Source of the DNA: an uncultured Eubacteriales bacterium
Lineage (GTDB): Bacteria; Bacillota; Clostridia; Lachnospirales; Lachnospiraceae
Length of the DNA stretch: 64,000 nucleotides
Direction: 5' to 3'
Assembly: GCA_900545175.1 (NCBI GenBank)
Contig: UQYF01000004.1
Coordinates: forward strand, 45,292 to 109,291
Shown here piece after piece: positions 56,047-63,933 of the stretch. Each line of letters opens with the position of its first letter. Position 1 is the first letter of the stretch. The position numbers and the translations under genes are program-made. The notes beneath the pieces were generated by a model. It was not told the DNA's origin, searched no databases, and worked only from the letters and a program-made list of their open reading frames with translations.

Positions 56047-56117
56047 GGCGACTTAGCCAAGTGGTAAGGCGTGGGACTGCAACTCCCTGATCGTTGGTTC
56101 GAGTCCGACAGTCGCCT
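56047..56117 (+). tRNA. tRNA-Cys (GCA)
   Basis: Acceptor GGCGACT/AGTCGCC, D arm GCC/GGC, anticodon loop CTGCAAC giving GCA, T arm GTTGG-TTCGAGT-CCGAC, discriminator T as usual for tRNA-Cys. CCA is not encoded. It has its own promoter and a terminator. Confidence 0.97.
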
Positions 56118-56131
56118 CTTATGCAGTGGAG

Positions 56132-56165
56132 AATCCTGAAGATTGATTAATCTTCAGGATTTTTA
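56132..56165 (+). terminator. Terminator after tRNA-Cys
   Basis: Perfect stem AATCCTGAAGATT / AATCTTCAGGATT with T run. Confidence 0.95.
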
Positions 56166-56188
56166 AGTTGAATTCATGAGGTAAGGAT

Positions 56189-56377
56189 ATGGAATTTGAA
56201 TTAGGCGATATCATTACATTGAAGAAACCGCATCCATGTGGAAGCAAGGACTGGGAGGTTCTTCGTGTAGGAGCTGATTTCAGGCTCAAGTGTGTAGGCT
56301 GTGGTCATCAGGTAATGCTGGCACGCAGGCTGGTTGAGAAAAATTTCAGAGGCTTTGTGAAAAAAACACTTGCGTAA
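56189..56377 (+). CDS. DUF951 small protein
   Basis: 62 residues: FELGDIITLKKPHPCGSKDW ... LKCVGCGHQVMLARR. A cysteine before Gly-Ser and a C-x2-C pair suggest a metal site. DUF951 proteins are widespread in Firmicutes beside rpsF or ychF; the function is unknown, perhaps translational. GAGGTAAGG precedes the ATG. It lies between the tRNA terminator and the rpsF operon, whose candidate promoter overlaps its stop codon. Confidence 0.88.
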   Translation: MEFELGDIITLKKPHPCGSKDWEVLRVGADFRLKCVGCGHQVMLARRLVEKNFRGFVKKTLA

Positions 56378-56398
56378 TCCGAATGGATATGTTAAAAT
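56370..56398 (+). promoter_or_regulatory. Candidate promoter of the rpsF operon
   Basis: TTGCGT (56370-56375), 17-base spacer, TAAAAT (56393-56398). A CTCTG/CAGAG hairpin at 56430-56456 in the leader could be the S6-S18 autoregulatory site, but the consensus was not confirmed. Confidence 0.45.
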
Positions 56399-56479
56399 AT
56401 ACATTCGTGATATATTATTTATTTCCTTGCTCTGTACACAGGTTACAGGGCCAGAGACCAAAAGGAGGTACAAGAAAGC

Positions 56480-56767
56480 ATGAACAAGTACGAATTAACA
56501 GTTGTTATCAGTGCTAAGTTAGAGGACGAGGCAAGACTTGCTACACTTGAGAAAGTGAAGGACATGATTGCTCGTTTCGGCGGTACTGTAACTAATGTAA
56601 ACGATTGGGGAAAGAAGAAGCTTGCTTATGATATCCAGAAGATGAGCGAAGCATTCTATACTTTCGTTGAGTTTGATGCACCTGCTACTGCACCGGCAGA
56701 GCTTGAGGCACAGCTTCGTATCATGGACGGCGTTGTAAGATATCTTTGCGTTTCCGTAGAGGCATAG
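56480..56767 (+). CDS. rpsF: 30S ribosomal protein S6
   Basis: 95 residues with the S6 signature YELTVVISAKL, WGKKKLAYDIQK and YLCVSVEA. It binds S18 on the platform of the 30S subunit. A strong AAAGGAGGT precedes the ATG. First gene of the conserved rpsF-ssb-rpsR operon, 34 bases before ssb. Length is typical. Confidence 0.98.
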   Translation: MNKYELTVVISAKLEDEARLATLEKVKDMIARFGGTVTNVNDWGKKKLAYDIQKMSEAFYTFVEFDAPATAPAELEAQLRIMDGVVRYLCVSVEA

Positions 56768-56801
56768 TCTTGTGACATATCATCCGAAAGGAGAATAGTC
56801 T

Positions 56802-57257
56802 ATGAATAAAGTTATTTTGATGGGTAGATTGACAAGGGATCCGGATGTGCGTGTGAGCACAGGCGAGCGTTCCATGTCGATTGCGAGATATACACTGGCA
56901 GTTGACCGTAGAGGAAGAAGGAACGATAATAACGGTGAGCAGACAGCGGATTTTATATCCTGTGTTGCGTTTGATCGTTCCGCTGAGTTTGCGGAGAAGT
57001 ACCTTCATCAGGGTACTAAGGTTGTAGTTACCGGAAGAATACAGACCGGAAGCTATACCAACAAGGATGGTCAGAAGGTATATACAACAGATGTTGTTGT
57101 AGAAGAGCAGGAGTTTGCAGAGAGTAAGGCTGCAGGCGCTAACAATAACGGAGGCTTTGCATCAGGCGACAGACCAACACCTGCCGCAGCAGCACCGGCG
57201 GATGGATTTATGAATCTTCCGATGGGTGTAGAGGATGAAGGTCTTCCTTTCAACTAA
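56802..57257 (+). CDS. ssb: Single-stranded DNA-binding protein
   Basis: 151 residues: OB fold (about 1-110; MNKVILMGRLTRDPDVRVS, FISCVAFDRSAEFAEKYLHQG, VTGRIQTGSYTNKDGQKVY), a Gly/Asn/Pro-rich linker and an acidic tip EDEGLPFN that docks repair proteins. AAAGGAG precedes the ATG. Middle gene of the rpsF-ssb-rpsR operon. Confidence 0.98.
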   Translation: MNKVILMGRLTRDPDVRVSTGERSMSIARYTLAVDRRGRRNDNNGEQTADFISCVAFDRSAEFAEKYLHQGTKVVVTGRIQTGSYTNKDGQKVYTTDVVVEEQEFAESKAAGANNNGGFASGDRPTPAAAAPADGFMNLPMGVEDEGLPFN

Positions 57258-57279
57258 ATTTTATAAGGAGGTCACAATA

Positions 57280-57546
57280 ATGCCAAATACCAGAGAAAAT
57301 AAGTCTTCCGACGCTCCAATGAAGAAGAAGCTTGGACGCAGAAGAAAGAAAGTTTGTGTATTCTGCGGAGACAAGAACGGCGTTATCGATTATAAGGATG
57401 TCAATAAGTTAAAGAGATATGTATCTGAGAGAGGTAAGATTCTTCCTAGAAGAATTACCGGAAACTGCGCTAAGCATCAGAGAGCTCTTACAGTTGCTGT
57501 TAAGAGAGCACGTCATATCGCTTTAATGCCATATACACTTGACTAA
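57280..57546 (+). CDS. rpsR: 30S ribosomal protein S18 (zinc-binding form)
   Basis: 88 residues from ATG 57280, behind AAGGAGGTCA. Core KLKRYVSERGKILPRRITG and RARHIALMPYT is intact. CVFCG with a later NCAKHQR provides C-x2-C and C-x2-H ligands, i.e. the zinc-containing (C+) paralogue type. Partner of S6 in the same operon. Confidence 0.98.
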   Translation: MPNTRENKSSDAPMKKKLGRRRKKVCVFCGDKNGVIDYKDVNKLKRYVSERGKILPRRITGNCAKHQRALTVAVKRARHIALMPYTLD

Positions 57547-57578
57547 TTTACATTAGTTTGCAGTAAGGCAATAATATA

Positions 57579-57619
57579 GGGTACATTTTAAAGCATTAGC
57601 TTTAAGATGTACCCTTTTT
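57579..57619 (+). terminator. Terminator of rpsF-ssb-rpsR operon
   Basis: Stem GGGTACATTTTAAAGC / GCTTTAAGATGTACCC (one mismatch) with five T. Confidence 0.92.
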
Positions 57620-57637
57620 GTTATCTATACAGTTAAG

Positions 57638-57742
57638 TGTCAAAATATGCCGATTTACGTTAAGAAGTGTATAGCATGTTATGCACAATTAATATTACAC
57701 TGTGTTTTACGGATGCACCGGTGCAAGGTAATATTAATTGTG
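57638..57742. repeat. Palindrome-bearing repeat, possible copy D
   Basis: A segment from about 57646 (GTGTCAAAATATGC-C-GATTTA) resembles the start of copies B and C. A perfect 15-bp inverted repeat CACAATTAATATTAC / GTAATATTAATTGTG (57684-57698, 57728-57742) encloses the palindrome TGCACCGGTGCA. Relationship to the repeat family is tentative; the inverted repeat itself is certain. Confidence 0.5.
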
Positions 57743-57757
57743 ACCATAATAGTATAA

Positions 57758-58489
57758 TTATTTTTCAAACGGATTATATGTTCCGTCTAAAAGGCATACG
57801 GCTTCTTTTTCCAAAACAGCTTTGATAAAATCATGACTGTTTTCTAATTTGCGGTCAAATACCATTCCGCCGTAGACCATCTCTGTAGAGTGCTGGTCAG
57901 AGCCGGCAGTTAGCGCCAGATTGTGTTCCTTTGCATAGGCGATAGCGCGGTCATTGAATTCAGGATGCCCAATGCAACGGCTTGTGGCTATTGTACCGCT
58001 GTGTGTGGCATTTACGCCCTCGACACCATCTACATATTCGGGAAAGAGCCTTATCTCAGGAATATATGGCGCTTCGCGGAACGGATGTGCCTGTATGACG
58101 ATGCCGCCGCCTTCGTGAACTAATGCATACTGCTCGGCGACACTTGCATCCTTTATCTCAGGATGCGATAAAAGCCACTGCTTATCAAGTCCGTGTATGA
58201 GAAATTCTGTTCCTCTATATCCGGATTCCCATCCGAAAAATACCTGAAGTCCTATGCGTTCTCCTTCACTAAGAGCATTCTCGTAGCCCTTACAAAAGCC
58301 GTTAACCCAATCGGACCATGGAAGAGAGCGGTCAACTGCAGTGTTGCCATAGAAAAAATGGTCAGTGATTATTATTCCGGTGTAGCCGGCAGCCTTGTAG
58401 GCATGTACAATATCGGCAGCCTTTGAGCGTCCACAGGCACTTCCCTCGCTTGTGTGAAGATGTGTTTCATAGATATATTTGTCTTTCAT
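57758..58489 (-). CDS. PHP-domain metal-dependent phosphoesterase
   Basis: 243 residues. PHP metal ligands occur in order: ETHLHTSEGS (H-x-H, about 9-18), ITDHFF (about 41-46), GGGIVIQAHPFR and a C-terminal GSDQHS. These proteins hydrolyse phosphoesters such as nucleotide or sugar phosphates (relatives: histidinol phosphatase, RNase AM). Substrate unknown. GAGGAG precedes the ATG. Monocistronic; upstream 379 bases have no gene. Confidence 0.88.
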   Translation of the reverse strand: MKDKYIYETHLHTSEGSACGRSKAADIVHAYKAAGYTGIIITDHFFYGNTAVDRSLPWSDWVNGFCKGYENALSEGERIGLQVFFGWESGYRGTEFLIHGLDKQWLLSHPEIKDASVAEQYALVHEGGGIVIQAHPFREAPYIPEIRLFPEYVDGVEGVNATHSGTIATSRCIGHPEFNDRAIAYAKEHNLALTAGSDQHSTEMVYGGMVFDRKLENSHDFIKAVLEKEAVCLLDGTYNPFEK

Positions 58490-58868
58490 TTTGCTCCTCG
58501 TTTGTCAGACGTTTTTGTTATCTGCAATAAAAATAGTATAGTTATTGAAATGCTTTTATTATTTACGGATATCTTATGTTTTGATATTTACGGCATTTTA
58601 ATACCGATTTTGCTTTAATACCTACATCATAATATCAGACAATCCTATTTTTTTCTATATGTAAATTACATGAATTGGCACCGGATAATCGTTTATTAAC
58701 CTGCTGATATGTAAAAATACATTTTTAATGCCGGCATTATAATGATATTTTCGATAAAATATCCATGATTTGCGCTAAAGCCGGCAAAGAAAGGTTGCTT
58801 TTTGTCTAAGTATAGATTAATATAGATGAAGTGCTAAATGCGTGAATATATTTTTTGGAGGAAGATAA
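58490..58868. other. 379-base AT-rich intergenic region
   Basis: Between divergent PHP and nucleotidyltransferase genes. It contains two TTTAATACC copies (about 58597 and 58614) and short AT tracts; I see no gene, strong hairpin, riboswitch or repeat copy. Confidence 0.5.
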
Positions 58869-59765
58869 ATGAACACAACATTGGTTATTATGGCAGCAGG
58901 AATGGGAAGCCGTTACGGTGGAATTAAGCAGATTGAGCCTGTTGGGCCAAGCGGAGAGATTATTCTTGACTATTCAATTTACGATGCAGTCGAGGCAGGT
59001 TTTAATAAGGTTGTATTTATCATAAGGAAGGATATTGAGAGTGCATTCCGTGAAGCAATCGGTGACAGAATAGAAAAGCGCGTGAAGGTGGAATATGTGT
59101 TCCAGAATATGGAGGATCTGCCAGCAGGATTTGCTGTTCCGGAGGGAAGAACGAAGCCTTGGGGAACAGGACAGGCTATACTTGCATGTAAGGATGTAGT
59201 TAATGAGCCTTTTGCGGTTATCAATGCAGATGATTACTATGGCAAGGAAGGATTTAAGAAGATTCATGAATATCTTTGCAATCCTGCTGAGACTGACAAA
59301 AGGTTCAATTTCTGCATGGCAGGCTTTGAGGTCGGCAATACACTCAGCGAGAACGGAACAGTGACAAGAGGTATCTGTCAGGTTGAGGACGGAGTTCTCA
59401 CAAAGATTGTCGAGACCAAGGAGATTGGAAGAGGCGATAACTGTGCTACAACACCTGCCGGTAACGTACCTTTAAATCAGCCGGTATCCATGAACATGTG
59501 GGGACTTACTCCTGACATATTCCCTGAGCTTGAGAAGAGATTCGTGACATTCCTCGGCTCAATAGAGGGAAATGAGATGAAGGCAGAGTACCTTATACCG
59601 ACAATTATCGGAGATATGGTTGATGAAAAGCTTGCAGATGTACATGTGCTCCCTACAAGCGATAAGTGGTTTGGTGTCACATATAAGGAGGATAAGGCTT
59701 TAGTTGTCAGCTCCTTTGCCGGGCTTGTTGAGCAGGGCGTATATAAAAAGAATCTTTGGGATTAG
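58869..59765 (+). CDS. NTP-transferase-family sugar nucleotidyltransferase
   Basis: 298 residues. Nucleotide-binding start LVIMAAGMGSRYGGIKQIEP (about 5-24), metal/catalytic VINADDYYGKEGF (about 117), and SMNMWGLTPDIF are those of GalU/RmlA-like nucleotidylyltransferases that join NTP and sugar phosphate. Which sugar is not clear. GGAGG is upstream of the ATG. The methionine aminopeptidase gene follows after 20 bases and is likely co-transcribed. Confidence 0.85.
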   Translation: MNTTLVIMAAGMGSRYGGIKQIEPVGPSGEIILDYSIYDAVEAGFNKVVFIIRKDIESAFREAIGDRIEKRVKVEYVFQNMEDLPAGFAVPEGRTKPWGTGQAILACKDVVNEPFAVINADDYYGKEGFKKIHEYLCNPAETDKRFNFCMAGFEVGNTLSENGTVTRGICQVEDGVLTKIVETKEIGRGDNCATTPAGNVPLNQPVSMNMWGLTPDIFPELEKRFVTFLGSIEGNEMKAEYLIPTIIGDMVDEKLADVHVLPTSDKWFGVTYKEDKALVVSSFAGLVEQGVYKKNLWD

Positions 59766-59785
59766 TTTAGGAGGAACAGAGTGCA

Positions 59786-60658
59786 ATGATTAGACCGGGA
59801 CGGAATGATTTGTGCTGGTGCGGAAGTGGTCTTAAATATAAGAGATGCCATAGCAATTTTGACGATAAGCTTGAGAGCATGAGGCTTATGCATGCCGTTG
59901 TACCTTCACATAAGCTTATAAAGACACCTGAACAGGTGGCTAAGATAAAGGAGAGTGCTAAGATTAATATAGCTGTTCTCGATTATGTTGCAGAGCATAT
60001 CAAAGCAGGGATAACGACAGAAGAGATAGATAAGTGGGTATATGATGTGACTACCGAGATGGGCGGTATACCGGCACCTCTTAATTATGAAGGATTCCCT
60101 AAGAGTGTGTGTACATCGATAAATAATCAGGTGTGCCACGGAATTCCTTCACCGGATGTCATGTTAAGAGAAGGCGATATAATAAATGTGGACTGCTCTA
60201 CAATACTTGACGGTTATTTTTCTGACTCATCGAGGATGTTCTGTATAGGTGAGGTGTCTCCTGAGAAGAAAAGACTTGTGGATGTGGCAAAGGAGAGCTT
60301 GAATGTAGGCCTTTCAAAAGTCAAGCCATGGGGCTATTTAGGAGATGTAGGTCAGGCAATCAATGACTTTGCTAAGGAGAACGGCTACTCGGTTGTGCGT
60401 GAGATAGGAGGTCATGGTGTTGGTCTTGAATTCCATGAGGATCCGTTTGTAAGCTATGTCTCAAAGGCAGGAACTGAGATGGTTATGGCTCCGGGACTTA
60501 TGTTTACAATCGAGCCTATGATTAATATGGGTAAGCAGGAAATATATATAGATGAGGAGAATGACTGGACTGCATATACTCAGGACAGGTCGCCTTCAGC
60601 CCAGTGGGAGATTCAGGTACTTGTAACCGATGACGGTTATGAGATAATATCATATTAG
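59786..60658 (+). CDS. map: Methionine aminopeptidase with N-terminal SEC-C motif
   Basis: 290 residues. The first 35 carry a SEC-C zinc motif (RPGRNDLCWCGSGLKYKRCH: C-x-C...C-H), as at the SecA C-terminus, which can bind ribosomes. Then the type-I aminopeptidase pita-bread fold with ligands in NVDCSTILDGYFSDSS, GGHGVGLEFH, FTIEPMIN and SAQWEIQVLVT. Removes initiator Met from nascent chains. AGGAGGAAC precedes the ATG. Standard enzyme is about 250 residues; the extension accounts for the difference. Confidence 0.95.
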   Translation: MIRPGRNDLCWCGSGLKYKRCHSNFDDKLESMRLMHAVVPSHKLIKTPEQVAKIKESAKINIAVLDYVAEHIKAGITTEEIDKWVYDVTTEMGGIPAPLNYEGFPKSVCTSINNQVCHGIPSPDVMLREGDIINVDCSTILDGYFSDSSRMFCIGEVSPEKKRLVDVAKESLNVGLSKVKPWGYLGDVGQAINDFAKENGYSVVREIGGHGVGLEFHEDPFVSYVSKAGTEMVMAPGLMFTIEPMINMGKQEIYIDEENDWTAYTQDRSPSAQWEIQVLVTDDGYEIISY

Positions 60659-60681
60659 TTTTTGAGCGGATGGAGAAAATT

Positions 60682-61413
60682 ATGTTAGAGAAGACAATGG
60701 ATTATGTTGCCTTGGATCTTGAGACAACGGGACTTAGTCCGCACGATGACATGATAATTGAAATAGGTGCCGTGAAGGTTATAGGTGGCAGCAGGGTTGA
60801 TAAGTTCTCGACATTTGTAAATCCTAAGATACATATTCCGCCAAGAATTACAGAGATAACAGGGATAGATGACAGCATGGTATTGCCGGCACCACAGATA
60901 GAGGAAGTGCTTGGAAAACTCCTGGAGTTCATAGGTGAGCTTCCGGTGTTAGGGCATAATGTGGCATTTGATTATGGCTTTGTATGTCAAAAAGCTCTCA
61001 ATATGAAGATAAAGTATCATGCGAGTTGTATAGATACACATAAGATTTCCAGGAAGCTCCTCACAGGTCTTGAGAGCAGAAGCCTTGAGAGCCTGTGCAG
61101 CTTCTATGATATAGTTGAGGAACCAAGGCACAGAGCATTTTCTGATGCGGCAGCAGCGGCGAGGCTGTATGACTGTCTTTATGAAGAAGCATCGTGTCGT
61201 GATGATGATAGTTTTGAAGAGCTTTTTTTGCCGGAAGAGATGGCATATGTGGCAAAGAAGGACACGCCTATAACACCTAAGCAGATTAATTTCTTAAAAA
61301 GTCTTGTAAGACAGCATGGCGTTGAGCTTGCAAAAGACATTGAAAGCCTGACAAAGAGTCAGGCTTCAAGAGAAATTGATAAAATATTGTCAACCTATGG
61401 AAGAACATTTTGA
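60682..61413 (+). CDS. DnaQ-like 3'-5' exonuclease
   Basis: 243 residues from the ATG at 60682, which has GGAG 8 bases upstream; an in-frame ATG at 60670 is less well placed. DEDDh motifs: ALDLETTGLSP (Exo I), LGHNVAFDYGF (Exo II), HRAFSDAAAA (Exo III with His). A C-terminal helical tail (TPKQINFLKSLVRQHG...) may bind DNA or a partner. Similar to DNA polymerase III epsilon domains but stand-alone. Its 3' end overlaps the minus-strand TPR gene by 19 bases. Confidence 0.9.
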   Translation: MLEKTMDYVALDLETTGLSPHDDMIIEIGAVKVIGGSRVDKFSTFVNPKIHIPPRITEITGIDDSMVLPAPQIEEVLGKLLEFIGELPVLGHNVAFDYGFVCQKALNMKIKYHASCIDTHKISRKLLTGLESRSLESLCSFYDIVEEPRHRAFSDAAAAARLYDCLYEEASCRDDDSFEELFLPEEMAYVAKKDTPITPKQINFLKSLVRQHGVELAKDIESLTKSQASREIDKILSTYGRTF

Positions 61414-62036
61414 TACTGTTCGTTCAGTTTGTTTACAATGGATGTCTTTATAGGTGAATTGAGCTTATCAGCGCGCTCAATGAGCTTTTTGATATCGTCA
61501 TATCTGGCTGCGCGTGCATATTCATCGGCAAGAGTGTAGAAGTTACGGCTTATATCGGAGCCTGCTTCTATTCCGAACTCAAGAAATGCGATTGCTTCGC
61601 TGTGGTAGCCTTCCTTTGAAAGGTGGCTTCCGAGATTGGCTATTACACGGTACATTGCAGTGCATGCATCATCATATTCCGAGAGCTGTGGAAGATTGGC
61701 AACACCGTACATTAGCTTTAAGTCTGTGTTTGACAAGCCTGAAAGATTGAGAAGCTTCGAATCCTTAAAGGCTAACAGCTCCTTCTGGCAGGCTGCAATC
61801 TCACCGTGGGCATCGGATATGAACGGCAGGGTGTCATATGGAATATTGATATAAGGAAGCTGTGTTATATCCTTGCGGCGGACATTGTTGGCTTTATCTT
61901 CGCGCTGCCAGAACTCAGCTTCGCGCCTTTCAGCTTCGTGGGAATGCTTCTTGCGTTCATACAATAGCAGAAAGCCCAGAACTATGGTGCAGAATATTAA
62001 GGAAACCGGTAAAGTGTGTATCAGGTTATCTATCAT
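61395..62036 (-). CDS. Membrane-anchored TPR-like protein
   Basis: 213 residues. N-terminal membrane helix (about 8-27: LPVSLIFCTIVLGFLLLYER), a charged juxtamembrane coiled stretch (HSHEAERREAEFWQRED), then helical repeats (YDDACTAMYRVIANLGSHLSKEGYHSEAIAFLEFGIEAGSD in pieces) resembling tetratricopeptide hairpins. Function unknown; probably an adaptor at the inner membrane face. CGGAGG precedes the ATG. Convergent, overlapping the exonuclease end by 19 bases. Confidence 0.75.
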   Translation of the reverse strand: MIDNLIHTLPVSLIFCTIVLGFLLLYERKKHSHEAERREAEFWQREDKANNVRRKDITQLPYINIPYDTLPFISDAHGEIAACQKELLAFKDSKLLNLSGLSNTDLKLMYGVANLPQLSEYDDACTAMYRVIANLGSHLSKEGYHSEAIAFLEFGIEAGSDISRNFYTLADEYARAARYDDIKKLIERADKLNSPIKTSIVNKLNEQYQNVLP

Positions 62037-62109
62037 GGTTTTGCCTCCGGTAATGTTAGTGATATGTTTATTTGTGCCGTCATGCGGCAGAATGGAGAAT
62101 GATTGAAAT

Positions 62110-62214
62110 ATGTTTAATTTTTACAGCAAAAAGAACAGAAGAATTATTACAATAGTTATAGTTGCCATACTTATTCTTGCCATGCTTCTTCCGATGGTTG
62201 CAGCATATTTTTAA
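62110..62214 (+). CDS. 34-aa single-pass membrane miniprotein
   Basis: MFNFYSKKNRRIITIVIVAI then LILAMLLPMVAAYF: a short basic N-terminus, one membrane helix and a stop. The layout matches Prli42/DUF4044-type miniproteins of Firmicutes, which are about 30-40 residues with a basic head and one helix. Ribosome site weak (GGAG at 13 bases). Family membership is suggested, not shown. Confidence 0.55.
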   Translation: MFNFYSKKNRRIITIVIVAILILAMLLPMVAAYF

Positions 62215-62303
62215 AATACCCCAGATAAGAATACCAATAACTCATCAATATGTAAAGGATAATATAAGCAGGGAGTAAAGCGGCATAATAATATCCGCTT
62301 AAC

Positions 62304-63263
62304 ATGGGCATGAAAAATAAAAAAATATCAGAAACGATATTAAAGAGGTCGGTATTAAAGCTGATAACCTGTAAAAATCAGAATGTGATTAAAGGCGGAG
62401 CACCGGGGCAGGATTGCAGTGCCATTGATGCAGGAGATAAGTATATACTCACATCAACGGAATGTGCGCTCACAGGAGAGCGGCTTGCACCTTACTTTGC
62501 AGTGATTCGTGCTGTTAATAATATTGCCGTATGCGGAGGAAACGCCATTGCGGCATCGGCTGCATTTATACTGAGAGACGATTTTGATGAAAAGAGCCTT
62601 AAAGAGATTACACGCATGGTAAATGAAGCATGTGGTGAATGCGGCATACAGCTTTCGGGAGGCCATACGGAGCAGACTGAAAATGCACTGCACGATATGG
62701 TGACAATCACGGTGACAGGCTTGTGCCGGAAGGATAAGCTTCTTAGCATTAAGGAAGCGTCAGCAGGTATGGCTGTTGTGGCAGTGAACCGGATTGCCAT
62801 AGAGCAGACAGCATACATGGTTGATGAGCATAGAGCCGAGCTTTTAGAGAGACTTCCTGTATCATATGTTGAGCAGGCGGACTGCCTTTATAAGCAGGCA
62901 TGCATTGTAAAGGAGGCACAGATTGCCGCAGATAGCGGTGCTGCTGCAATGCATGATATGGCTCAGAAGGGAATTTTTGCTGCTCTTTGGGAGCTTGCGG
63001 CAGGAAGCGGATGCGGTCTTGACATTGATATGAGAGCGATACCGATAAAGCAGGAGACGGTGGAATTTTGTGAGATAATTGGGCTTAATCCGTATGAGGA
63101 AGCGTCAGCGGGCGGACTGCTGGTTGTGACAGCCAATCCGGGAAAGCTTTTAGAGGCATACAGCGCAGAACATATACCGGCAGTTGTGATAGGTTATCTT
63201 ACTTCAGATAATGATAAAAAGCTTGTAAACGGCGATGAGGTGCGTTATCTGGACAAACCATGA
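62304..63263 (+). CDS. AIR-synthase-related (PurM/HypE/ThiL-fold) protein
   Basis: 319 residues. N-terminal ATP-binding half with GQDCSAIDAGDKYILTSTEC and AVIRAVNNIAVCGG, and a C-terminal half with DMAQKGIFAALWELAAGSGCGLDID and NPYEEASAGGLLVV. This is the PurM/HypE two-domain fold that makes acyl-phosphate or imidate intermediates. Similar to HypE (hydrogenase Fe-CN formation) but no hyp gene is near, and it lacks the C-terminal HypE cysteine (sequence ends YLDKP). No good ribosome site before ATG 62304. Confidence 0.8.
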   Translation: MGMKNKKISETILKRSVLKLITCKNQNVIKGGAPGQDCSAIDAGDKYILTSTECALTGERLAPYFAVIRAVNNIAVCGGNAIAASAAFILRDDFDEKSLKEITRMVNEACGECGIQLSGGHTEQTENALHDMVTITVTGLCRKDKLLSIKEASAGMAVVAVNRIAIEQTAYMVDEHRAELLERLPVSYVEQADCLYKQACIVKEAQIAADSGAAAMHDMAQKGIFAALWELAAGSGCGLDIDMRAIPIKQETVEFCEIIGLNPYEEASAGGLLVVTANPGKLLEAYSAEHIPAVVIGYLTSDNDKKLVNGDEVRYLDKP

Positions 63264-63281
63264 TTACAGGAGAAGAAGAAC

Positions 63282-63396
63282 ATGGCAGATATAAATGTGT
63301 TTCTTATGGCTGCAGCTCATGTGATGAAGTGTGCCTTTGATTTATGACGATAACAAGCTTGTTGAGCTGGATATTTCGATAAAAAAGGAAGATTAG
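63282..63396 (+). pseudogene. Possible frameshifted remnant of a small gene
   Basis: ATG at 63282 behind CAGGAG (9 bases) reads MADINVFLMAAAHVMKCAFDL and stops at 63347. The overlapping frame from GTG 63331 reads VPLIYDDNKLVELDISIKKED to a stop at 63396. One frame change would join them as a single short protein. No family recognised; could also be noise. Confidence 0.35.
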
Positions 63397-63428
63397 CTAC
63401 CAGAAATTAATAAAAGAGGATTAGTATT

Positions 63429-63923
63429 ATGATGAATATTGTTCTTCATGAGCCTGAGATGCCGGCTAACACAGGAAACATAGGACGAACCTGTGTAGCT
63501 ACAGGGAGCAGGCTGCATCTGATTGGCCCGTTAGGCTTTCAGATTAATGATAAGATGTTAAAGAGAGCAGGGCTTGATTATTGGCCGAATCTGGATGTGA
63601 CTGTCTATGACGATTTTGACGATTTTATGGCAAAAAATCCTGGAGCAAGGCTTTATATGGCAACGACAAAGGCAAAAAATGTGTATACTCATGTACATTA
63701 TGATGAGAATGCATATATTATGTTCGGCAAGGAGAGTGCAGGAATACCTGAGAGCATATTGCAGAAGTATCCTGAGACTTCAATACGAATCCCTATGATT
63801 GGAGATACGCGTTCACTTAATCTCTCCAATTCGGTTGCCATTGTTCTGTACGAGGCGTTAAGACAGAATAATTTTGAAGGGATGAGACTTGAAGGAAAGC
63901 CGAGAACCTTTGACTGGAAATAG
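63429..63923 (+). CDS. trmL: tRNA (cytidine/uridine-2'-O-)-methyltransferase
   Basis: 164 residues, SPOUT fold: NIVLHEPEMPANTGNIGRTC (about 3-22), LIGPLGFQ, IMFGKESAGIPE and IPMIGDTRSLNLSNSVAIVLYEA with the trefoil knot that binds SAM. TrmL methylates the wobble ribose at position 34 of tRNA-Leu. AGAGGA lies upstream of the ATG pair. The next gene is outside the window. Confidence 0.93.
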   Translation: MMNIVLHEPEMPANTGNIGRTCVATGSRLHLIGPLGFQINDKMLKRAGLDYWPNLDVTVYDDFDDFMAKNPGARLYMATTKAKNVYTHVHYDENAYIMFGKESAGIPESILQKYPETSIRIPMIGDTRSLNLSNSVAIVLYEALRQNNFEGMRLEGKPRTFDWK

Positions 63924-63933
63924 ATTATATAAC

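Noticed and set aside
56430..56456. S6-S18 leader RNA before rpsF
   Set aside because: A small hairpin exists but I could not confirm the known S6-S18 binding consensus, so it is mentioned only as a possibility under the promoter entry.
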